Shown one piece after another: positions 1 through 5,059 of a DNA stretch of 5,059 nt. The DNA is from an uncultured Bacteroidota bacterium. Its GTDB lineage: Bacteria; Bacteroidota; Bacteroidia; UBA7662. The stretch spans positions 1-5,059 of the forward strand of contig CAIVQI010000353.1 of assembly GCA_903908015.1 (NCBI GenBank), given 5' to 3'. The translations under genes and the position numbers were made by a program. Within the stretch, counting starts at the first letter, position 1; each line of letters starts with the position of its first letter. The notes beneath the pieces are model-generated. The model was not told the DNA's origin and did no database searches. It saw nothing but the letters and a program-made list of their open reading frames with translations.

Positions 1-1095
1 GTGTGCTTGTTGTCGCTTCTTGAAGTGGAAGGGGTGGGATGCATTTTGGCGCGAAAAATAGTTGAAACCTTGGGCTCTGCCACTGCTGCTTTTGGTAGCG
101 ATCGGCGGTACTTACACACGGTTGAGGGAGTCGGTCATAAAACGGCAGTGGCCATACAGTCGTTTAGGGATTTTGGTCGAATGGAAAACATGCTTGAACG
201 GCAATGGAGGATGGGTGCTAAGGTATATCCCTACAACCATCCCGACTTCCCTGCTCGCTTGCGGCAGTGCCCCGACCATCCCTTGTTGCTGTTCGGATTC
301 GGGCTGTTGCCAATGAACGGAAGGCGTGTTTTGGCTGTAGTTGGAACCCGTTCGGCCACCTCCTATGGCCGCCAAATCACGGAGAAACTGATCCGGGAAT
401 TGGCTGCTTTGAATGTAGTGGTACTCAGTGGGCTAGCCATGGGGATCGATGGACATGCCCACGAGGCAGCTGTTCGCCACCGTTTGCCAACCATTGCCGT
501 GCTGGGGCACGGATTGGGCCGAATTTACCCGCAGCAACACCGACAATTAGCCGAAAGCATGTTGGCTGATGGAGGATTGCTCACTGAGTTTACCTTCGAT
601 ACCCCACCCGAGCGCGAAAATTTCCCGAAACGTAATCGTATTGTAGCCGGAATGGCCGATGCGGTGGTTGTGGTTGAGGCGGGGCGCGATGGAGGTGCCC
701 TCATTACTGCCTCCTTGGCCAATGACTATAACCGTGATGTTTTTGCCTTTCCGGGAAGGGTGGGTGATCAATTTTCTGAGGGTTGCCACGATCTAATCCG
801 GTCCAATCGCGCAGGAATCATGACTTCTGCCGCGCAATTGGTGGAGGCTATGGGATGGCAGCAGGCGCTGTCCAATGCTGGTGGTATTCAGACACAGCTC
901 TTTCCCGAATTGGATGAGGATGAGCTTAAAGTGATCGAATTGATGCGCGCGGATGGCGTTGAGGCACTCGACACGTTAATCATACGTTCTCGAATTCCTC
1001 TTTCCCGTTTGTATCAGGCCACGGTTGGCTTGGAAATTAAGGGAATATTGCGCCGTTTGCCTGGTCGAAGACTAGAGCTGGTTGAACGCATGTAA
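1..1095 (+). CDS. dprA: DNA-processing protein DprA (5'-partial)
   Basis: DprA (Smf) binds incoming single-stranded DNA in the cytoplasm and loads RecA onto it during natural transformation. Residue numbers count from the window edge. Residues 1-60 form a helix-hairpin-helix region, with EGVG at 10-13 and again at 42-45. Residues 70-285 are the Rossmann-like DprA core, with VVGTR (113-117), SGLAMGID (143-150), NFPKRNRIVAG (207-217) and GALITA (232-237). Residues 305-364 match the C-terminal winged-helix domain found in many DprA proteins. The family is usually about 360-380 residues, so almost all of the protein is present. The frame is open at base 1, where GTG could be a start. The helix-hairpin-helix domain begins at once with no leader residues, so I infer that the true start lies a few codons upstream and that this GTG is an internal valine codon. 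The gene converges on the lipid A operon and has no competence partner in view. Identity is very sure; the start is not. Confidence 0.96.
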   Translation: MCLLSLLEVEGVGCILARKIVETLGSATAAFGSDRRYLHTVEGVGHKTAVAIQSFRDFGRMENMLERQWRMGAKVYPYNHPDFPARLRQCPDHPLLLFGFGLLPMNGRRVLAVVGTRSATSYGRQITEKLIRELAALNVVVLSGLAMGIDGHAHEAAVRHRLPTIAVLGHGLGRIYPQQHRQLAESMLADGGLLTEFTFDTPPERENFPKRNRIVAGMADAVVVVEAGRDGGALITASLANDYNRDVFAFPGRVGDQFSEGCHDLIRSNRAGIMTSAAQLVEAMGWQQALSNAGGIQTQLFPELDEDELKVIELMRADGVEALDTLIIRSRIPLSRLYQATVGLEIKGILRRLPGRRLELVERM

Positions 1096-1107
1096 CACAG
1101 TTAGCAA

Positions 1108-1172
1108 TTTAAGTCTATGTTTCTTGCAGGGGCTGAATACCCCTTTTAAGTCTATGTTTCTTGCAGTGGCTG
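1108..1172. repeat. 28-base imperfect direct repeat, two copies
   Basis: Copy 1 is 1108-1135 and copy 2 is 1145-1172, a period of 37 bases with a 9-base spacer. They match at 27 of 28 positions; the one difference is G at 1130 against T at 1167. Both copies contain AAGTCTATGTTTCTTGCAG. The core GTTTCTTG appears a third time at 1200-1207, followed by ATCCT, which also follows copy 2; this may be a decayed third unit. The array begins 12 bases after the dprA stop. The spacer is far too short for a CRISPR array. Function is unknown. Confidence 0.85.
1128..1147 (+). terminator. Weak candidate terminator of dprA
   Basis: AGGGG (1128-1132) can pair with CCCCT (1140-1144) around a 7-base loop, and the hairpin runs straight into TTT. 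It lies 33 bases after the dprA stop, in the right direction. A 5-bp stem and a short T run make it weak. It is built from the end of repeat copy 1 plus the spacer, and copy 2 cannot form it because it has T in place of one G and lacks the C run. Confidence 0.35.
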
Positions 1173-1263
1173 TATCCTGATTCATCCACAAACCGAAAAG
1201 TTTCTTGTAATCCTACTGTTCACAGAGTAAGTTTCCACAAAAAACCCCAGAATAGACTAAGAC

Positions 1264-1292
1264 AAAAGAAAAAAGGAGTCTTTCGACTCCTT
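1264..1292 (-). terminator. Intrinsic terminator of the lipid A operon
   Basis: AAGGAGTC (1273-1280) and GACTCCTT (1285-1292) form a perfect 8-bp stem. Read on the minus strand, the loop is GAAA, a stable GNRA tetraloop, and the stem is followed by TTTTCTTTT (1272-1264). This is a textbook rho-independent terminator for leftward transcription. On the plus strand the hairpin is followed by CCCC rather than T, so it should work poorly for dprA. It is the first good leftward terminator after the ABC gene and lies 226 bases beyond its stop. Confidence 0.85.
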
Positions 1293-1518
1293 CCCCTGTT
1301 AAAACACTATGATTGATCAAACAACTCTTAGTAAAGTCCAAATCCTATGCCAAATTCGTGGCGAGCGAGAAAATCATCCATATCTCGCATTTATGCGCAG
1401 AAATGGACATAATGAAGTTTAACAGCGCTCAAAAAGCAGGTAGAATTGAGCGGGGTGTACCCTTTTGAATACAACTTTACAGGGCGGGTGTATGAAAAAA
1501 TGTACAAAGGGCGATTCC

Positions 1519-2166
1519 TTAATCGGATTTCGACAAATGGATGAGCGGCTTCATGCCTTCATATTCGCATGGGTCGTTGCTGGCCACCAACAGCAGTAAA
1601 CTTTTCATCAGGGGGAGTTGAATCAATTGTCGGTACCAGTCGAATCCCTGTTGGTCGAGGTGACTGCAAGGCTCGTCGAATAAGAGGATCGGTGCATTGC
1701 ATCCTACCGCCAGGAGCAACCGCAGTTTTTGTCGCTGCCCACTACTCAACTGAGCTGTTTTTTTATGAAGATGGCTGTTTAGTCCACTCAAACCCAATTG
1801 TTCTGCAGCATCCCACCCCCATCGGACGCCTTTCAGTTGTTGGTGAAAGTGTAGCAACTCTCGGACCGTTAAGGCTCCCGGAATGTCGAGATATGGAGAA
1901 GCGAGCGCAGTATGACGGCTGATTTGTTCCTCAGGCCAATCTCGCTCAGCAAAATGTAAAGAGAGTTTGCCTTCTGTAAGCGAAAGATATCCCCCAAGCG
2001 ATAACAATAATGTGCTTTTTCCTGAGCCATTCGGACCGGTGATGGCCCATTGTTCGGATGCTTGGCCAATAAAGTCAAGATGTTTAAACAGCCAACCGCG
2101 TTCGAATCGTTTGCTGCCCTTGTTCATGCGCAGGTCAATAGATGCCGTGTCGCCTAATCCAACCAT
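1519..2166 (-). CDS. ABC-type ATPase, variant Q- and H-loops
   Basis: This 215-residue protein is a single cytoplasmic ATP-binding domain. It shows Walker A GPNGSGKST (44-52), signature LSSGQRQK (140-147), Walker B ILLFDEP with D164 and E165, and the D-loop SHLD (168-171). Two usual residues are absent. The Q-loop position reads ALASPYL, with Ser90 where Gln is expected, and the H-loop reads VASND, with Asn197 where His is expected. I chose the ATG at 2166 because the N-terminal strand (ASIDLRMNKGSKRFERGWLF) aligns directly from there and the gene starts 4 bases after the lpxA stop. The same frame stays open upstream to 2412, but that part overlaps lpxA and has no family character. AGGGG lies too far upstream (about 16 bases) to be a good ribosome site. 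It is the last gene of the lipid A operon. There is no permease in the window, so substrate and partner are unknown. Size resembles CcmA-type single-domain ATPases; I see no case for calling it LptB. Confidence 0.9.
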   Translation of the reverse strand: MVGLGDTASIDLRMNKGSKRFERGWLFKHLDFIGQASEQWAITGPNGSGKSTLLLSLGGYLSLTEGKLSLHFAERDWPEEQISRHTALASPYLDIPGALTVRELLHFHQQLKGVRWGWDAAEQLGLSGLNSHLHKKTAQLSSGQRQKLRLLLAVGCNAPILLFDEPCSHLDQQGFDWYRQLIQLPLMKSLLLLVASNDPCEYEGMKPLIHLSKSD

Positions 2167-2170
2167 AGGC

Positions 2171-2950
2171 TTATTCCAGCATCCCCTTGATGACGCCTGG
2201 TTGCGACGATTTAATGAACTGAAGGATGCGATCGCGTTCATTGCTGGTATTGGTCTCCTGCTCAACCAGCTCCAGTGCTTTCGACATATTGTGGCCACGA
2301 ACATAAATGAGGCGATATATATCCTCGATTTGACGGATGCTATCTTCCGAGAAGCCGCGGCGACGAAGGCCAATGACATTGACGCCAGCGAATGAAAGCG
2401 GTTCTTTTGCACATTTCACATACGGTGGGACATCTTTTCTGACCAATGAGCCACCCCCAATAAAAGTATGCTCTCCGATAGTAATAAATTGCTGTACGGC
2501 CACCATCCCTTCCAAAATGGCCCAGTCGTGAATGCGAATATGACCTGCCAGCGTGGCTAAATTGGCCAGGATGACATGATCGCCCACCAAACAATCGTGG
2601 GCAACATGGGTATAGGCCATCAGAAGGCAGTGCGCCCCAACACGGGTTTCATGGCGATCTAGTGTGCCCCTATTGATGGTGGCGCATTCGCGGATGGTGG
2701 TGTCATGCCCAATAAAGGTGAGCGTGGGTTCGCCCTTGTATTTCAGGTCTTGGGGAACGGCCGAAACAACAGCCCCTGGGAAAACCCGAACACGATCGCC
2801 GATACGGGCGCCATCCATGATGGTTGCGTTGGGACCAATCCAACAATGCTCGCCAATGACCACGTCTGCAGCAATGGTAGAAAATGCGGAGATTTCAGTG
2901 CCTTCACCGATTTGCGCGTCGGGGTGCACGAGTGCCAATGGATGAATCAT
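2171..2950 (-). CDS. lpxA: Acyl-ACP--UDP-GlcNAc O-acyltransferase LpxA
   Basis: LpxA catalyses the first step of lipid A synthesis in the cytoplasm, moving a 3-hydroxyacyl chain from acyl carrier protein to the 3-OH of UDP-GlcNAc. The 259-residue length is normal for this homotrimer. Residues 1-180 are hexapeptide repeats of a left-handed beta-helix, beginning IHPLALVHPDAQIG. Residues 190-259 are the C-terminal helical region (NVIGLRRRGFS). His118 in THVAHDC matches the catalytic His125 of E. coli, and His137 in AGH matches His144. Gln153 sits where E. coli has His160. Gly166 matches the Gly173 that lets the E. coli enzyme take long chains, so a long acyl chain is inferred. The start at 2950 gives the exact family N-terminus; an in-frame extension to 3142 lies inside lpxC-fabZ. 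The ATG overlaps the lpxC-fabZ stop as ATGA (2950-2947), which suggests translational coupling; I see no Shine-Dalgarno site. Confidence 0.97.
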   Translation of the reverse strand: MIHPLALVHPDAQIGEGTEISAFSTIAADVVIGEHCWIGPNATIMDGARIGDRVRVFPGAVVSAVPQDLKYKGEPTLTFIGHDTTIRECATINRGTLDRHETRVGAHCLLMAYTHVAHDCLVGDHVILANLATLAGHIRIHDWAILEGMVAVQQFITIGEHTFIGGGSLVRKDVPPYVKCAKEPLSFAGVNVIGLRRRGFSEDSIRQIEDIYRLIYVRGHNMSKALELVEQETNTSNERDRILQFIKSSQPGVIKGMLE

Positions 2951-4347
2951 GTGTCTTTTCGGGCGAGTTGAGCGGTCATATCGGCTTCGGCTACAAGGCG
3001 GTTGCCCACATAGGCTTTTCCCAGCATTTGGCAAAGTCCTCTGCGAATGGGTTCTTTGAGGGTAAGATGAAACAAAATGGTGTCGCCCGGTACAACCTTT
3101 TCCTTGAACCGCACGCTCTGCAGGCGTGCAAAATACGTCCAATAGGCGGAAGGTTCATCCATTTTACCCAAACAAAGAACGCCACCAGTCTGGGCCATTC
3201 CCTCTACAATCAATACCCCGGGCATCACCGGATTTCCGGGAAAGTGGCCACGAAAGAAGTCCTCATTAATGCTCACATTTTTACAGCCAATGATGCTGTC
3301 TTCTGTGATCGACATGATTTTATCGACCATAAGGAATGGGGTACGGTGGGGCAGAAACCGTGCTATTCCTTCACTGTCATAGAGTGGCCGGGCCTCCCAA
3401 TCCACCTGAGGCGGAAGATCACGTGATGTGACTGCGGTAGTTTGTAAATGCTTTTTGAGCGCAAGGGCGCAGGCCGCGTTGCTGCTATGGCCAGGCTTAC
3501 TGGCGATAATGTGCGCGCGAACGGGTTTTCCGAGTAGCGCCATATCCCCCAGAACATCCAATAATTTGTGCCTTGCTGGTTCGTTGGCATAGCGCAGCTG
3601 AACATTATTGAGTATGCCCTGCTCGGTAACTTGGATATTTGGGGTTTGGAAAGCCTGTCGAAGACGATCAAGTTCAGGTTCGGAAACCACCTTATCAACC
3701 ACCACAATGGCGTTGTTAAGGTCTCCGCCTTTGATGAGGTCATGTTCGAGTAGGGTTTCTAATTCATGAAGAAAGCAAAAGGTGCGACTTTGGGCAATTT
3801 CAGAGTCGAAATTCCCGATGTGCGACAGGTGGGCATGCTGGGTGCCTAAAACAGGAGAGTCGTAGTCCACCATCACAGTAATTCTTGTTTTGGTATCCGG
3901 AATGATGTTGATTTCGCAGTCCTTTTCCGCGTCGTAATAACAGAAAGTAGAAGTGAGCTCAATGAACTTTCTCGATGCGTCTTGTACCTGAATTCCGGCT
4001 TCTTTGATCATATCCACAAAAGGCTTTGCGCTACCATCTGCTATCGGGCATTCAGGTCCATCGAGTGATATGAGTACATTGTCTAAACCCATACCCACCA
4101 GCGCAGCCAGTACGTGTTCGGTGGTATGGATGTCGGCTCCTGACCGCGATAATGTAGTGCCGCGACTGGTGTCTGAAACATATTCTACCAATGCGGGTAC
4201 CAAGGGCGCATCGGGTAGGTCATCGCGACGAAATACCAATCCGTGGTTTTCAGGTGCCGGTATCAAGCGTAATGTTACTTCAGCCCCTGTGTGGATGCCA
4301 ACGCCTTTAAATTCAATTGTTCGGGATAGGGTTTGCTGATGCTCCAT
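2947..4347 (-). CDS. lpxC/fabZ: Bifunctional LpxC deacetylase / FabZ dehydratase
   Basis: This 466-residue cytoplasmic protein joins two enzymes. LpxC (about 1-305) is the zinc deacetylase that removes acetate from UDP-3-O-acyl-GlcNAc, the committed lipid A step. FabZ (about 320-466) dehydrates 3-hydroxyacyl-ACP in fatty acid synthesis. In LpxC, zinc ligands are His78 (TTEHVLAAL), His260 and Asp264 (RHKLLDVLGD). Glu77, Thr189, Lys261, Asp268 and His287 match other E. coli active-site residues. In FabZ, His368 (FRGHFPGNPVMPG) and Glu382 keep the 14-residue spacing of E. coli His54 and Glu68. All key residues are present, so both halves should be active. The LpxC half is 24 residues longer than E. 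coli between Thr189 and His260. The fusion is a known Bacteroidota trait. The ATG at 4347 follows the lpxD stop by 20 bases; AGGA touches the ATG, too close for normal Shine-Dalgarno use. Fusing the two may tie their amounts, since both draw on the 3-hydroxyacyl-ACP branch point (inference). Confidence 0.98.
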   Translation of the reverse strand: MEHQQTLSRTIEFKGVGIHTGAEVTLRLIPAPENHGLVFRRDDLPDAPLVPALVEYVSDTSRGTTLSRSGADIHTTEHVLAALVGMGLDNVLISLDGPECPIADGSAKPFVDMIKEAGIQVQDASRKFIELTSTFCYYDAEKDCEINIIPDTKTRITVMVDYDSPVLGTQHAHLSHIGNFDSEIAQSRTFCFLHELETLLEHDLIKGGDLNNAIVVVDKVVSEPELDRLRQAFQTPNIQVTEQGILNNVQLRYANEPARHKLLDVLGDMALLGKPVRAHIIASKPGHSSNAACALALKKHLQTTAVTSRDLPPQVDWEARPLYDSEGIARFLPHRTPFLMVDKIMSITEDSIIGCKNVSINEDFFRGHFPGNPVMPGVLIVEGMAQTGGVLCLGKMDEPSAYWTYFARLQSVRFKEKVVPGDTILFHLTLKEPIRRGLCQMLGKAYVGNRLVAEADMTAQLARKDT

Positions 4348-4367
4348 TCCTGTGATTTCGCTGATGT

Positions 4368-5059
4368 TTATGGGTTGTTGTCTTTATTCGTGTAGCGAGT
4401 TTCCAGCTCTTCCAGTCGTTTCATGAGTTCTGGAAGTCTGCGTATAACAGCGTTCTGCCGTTGACTCTCCATATAGGAACCCACTGGAGTTCCATTCCAT
4501 TTCAGTCCTGGTTCTGTCAAGGACCGGGTAACACCGGTTTGTCCACCTATTTGCGATCCTGGTGCCACATAAACATGACCAGCAAATCCGACTTGGCCGG
4601 CCACAACACAATTTTGATCGATATGAGTGCTGCCCGATACACCGGTTTGAGCGCTATGACTGTATGTGATCCTACTTCAACGTTATGGGCAATATGTACC
4701 AGGTTGTCAAGCTTCACTCCCTTTCGGATACAAGTGGCGCTGATTGTTGCCCTGTCTATGGTGCAACATGCCCCTATTTCAACATAATCCTCAATAATTA
4801 CTACGCCATTTTGGGCCACCTTATCGTAATGTCCTTCCTTTTGTGGCGCAAAACCGAATCCGTCAGAACCAACAACAGTGTTGGAATGAATAACGCAATG
4901 GTTGCCAACCTCACAATCGTGAAGAATCCGAACGCCTGGATGTAGGCGTGAATCGTTTCCAATTTTGACCCCTGCACCAATGTAAACTTGCTCCATAATC
5001 ACCGAGCCGCTACCAATTTGAGCGCCATGAGCGATAAACGCAAATGCCCCGATCGAAAC
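4368..5059 (-). pseudogene. lpxD: LpxD, 5'-partial, with an apparent 1-base frameshift
   Basis: LpxD adds the second 3-hydroxyacyl chain, to the 2-amino group of UDP-3-O-acyl-GlcN. About 230 codons are visible; the N-terminal uridine-binding domain (roughly 110 residues) lies beyond the window edge. From 5059 to about 4652 the first frame gives hexapeptide repeats, GSDGFGFAP and DNLVHIAHNVEVG, whose IAHN histidine (codon 4687-4685) matches catalytic His239 of E. coli. It then runs into 34 unrelated residues and TAG at 4547-4549. A second frame, from 4649 to TAA at 4368-4370, supplies the rest: QTGVSGST, GQVGFAGH (its His, codon 4577-4575, matches E. coli His276), then the C-terminal helix LPELMKRLEELETRY. 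Adding one base near 4650 restores VIAAQTG and gives 37 residues between the two histidines, the E. coli spacing. As read, the product is truncated and probably inactive. It heads the visible operon. Sequence error is at least as likely as a real mutation, because the lipid A genes after it are intact. Confidence 0.9.
4649..4654 (-). other. lpxD: Frameshift point in lpxD
   Basis: On the minus strand the gene reads GTC ATA GCG, then the two bases CT, then CAA ACC GGT. A normal LpxD has Ala-Ala-Gln here, so GCG GCT CAA has most likely lost one G of a GG pair. Upstream codons stay in the first frame and downstream codons in the second. There is no slippery heptamer, which argues against programmed frameshifting. 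The exact missing base cannot be fixed better than within this small interval. Confidence 0.85.

Larger units (their letters stand above)
1096..1518. other. Intergenic region between convergent genes
   Basis: This 423-base gap separates the stop of dprA from the stop of the ABC ATPase gene on the other strand. Both flanking genes end here, so terminators rather than promoters are expected. It holds two copies of a 28-base repeat (1108-1172), a weak rightward hairpin (1128-1147) and a strong leftward terminator (1264-1292). Between 1293 and 1518 I see no convincing gene on either strand. The frames there are short, lack good starts or have unconvincing composition. A 20-codon minus-strand frame (1328-1390) is described separately under findings. 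Small inverted repeats occur at 1365-1388 (6-base arms) and 1386-1397 (5-base arms), too weak to name. I saw no tRNA, and no good match to the Bacteroidota promoter pattern (TTTG, then TAnnTTTG about 19 bases later) where I looked on the minus strand. Confidence 0.8.

Noticed and set aside
267..569. Overlapping plus- and minus-strand frames inside dprA
   Set aside because: They are shadows of a well-conserved dprA frame and have no family character.
1108..1172. Minimal CRISPR array
   Set aside because: Only two units, a 9-base spacer and no cas genes; a true array needs spacers of roughly 30 bases.
1072..1185. Minus-strand 37-codon frame starting MNQDTATARN
   Set aside because: It crosses both repeat copies, overlaps the end of dprA, lies beyond the operon terminator and has no recognisable character.
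1313..1468. Plus-strand frame of about 51 codons from a TTG
   Set aside because: It has no ATG near its beginning and no ribosome site, its composition is unremarkable, and it lies antisense to the operon's 3' tail.
1450..1492. Short repeated motif GGGGTGTA / CGGGTGTA as an insertion-sequence remnant
   Set aside because: The matches are about 8 bases in the same orientation, with no inverted ends, no transposase trace and no target duplication seen.
2167..2412. N-terminal extension of the ABC ATPase to 2412
   Set aside because: The extension is lpxA read in another frame, and the ABC fold begins immediately after the ATG at 2166.
2951..3142. N-terminal extension of LpxA to 3142
   Set aside because: It lies wholly within the FabZ coding region, and the LpxA family N-terminus starts at 2950.
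4645..4660. Programmed ribosomal frameshift in lpxD
   Set aside because: No slippery heptamer, and LpxD is not known to use recoding; a lost base explains the data more simply.

Overview
The window looks like a chromosomal segment of a Bacteroidota bacterium. The strongest clue is a single-chain LpxC-FabZ protein, a fusion typical of that phylum and its close relatives. Shine-Dalgarno sites are also weak or absent, which fits. I cannot place it below phylum from the sequence alone.

Layout: positions 1-1095 (+ strand) hold dprA, a DNA-processing protein for natural transformation, cut at its 5' end by the window edge. Positions 1096-1518 are a 423-base gap between converging transcription units. 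The gap holds a 28-base imperfect direct repeat, a weak candidate terminator for dprA, and a clear intrinsic terminator for the leftward operon. It also has a stretch with no convincing gene. From 5059 down to 1519 (- strand) runs a tight lipid A operon in transcription order: lpxD, lpxC-fabZ, lpxA, then a stand-alone ABC ATPase. Gaps or overlaps are 20 bases, a 4-base ATGA overlap, and 4 bases.

How the genes work together: LpxA adds a 3-hydroxyacyl chain to UDP-GlcNAc. LpxC removes the N-acetyl group, the committed step. LpxD adds the second acyl chain. The fused FabZ dehydrates 3-hydroxyacyl-ACP, the substrate that LpxA and LpxD also use, so it competes with lipid A for that pool. The ABC ATPase at the operon end has no permease partner here. 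It lacks the usual Gln and His of the Q- and H-loops, so its role is open.

The main anomaly is in lpxD. One base is missing near 4650, splitting the left-handed beta-helix into two frames. Restoring one base gives a normal LpxD with correct spacing between its two active-site histidines. This is either a recent inactivating mutation or, more likely given the intact partner genes, a sequence error. I did not find a clearly new biological system. The best leads are the variant ABC ATPase, the intergenic repeat and the long 3' region before the operon terminator.
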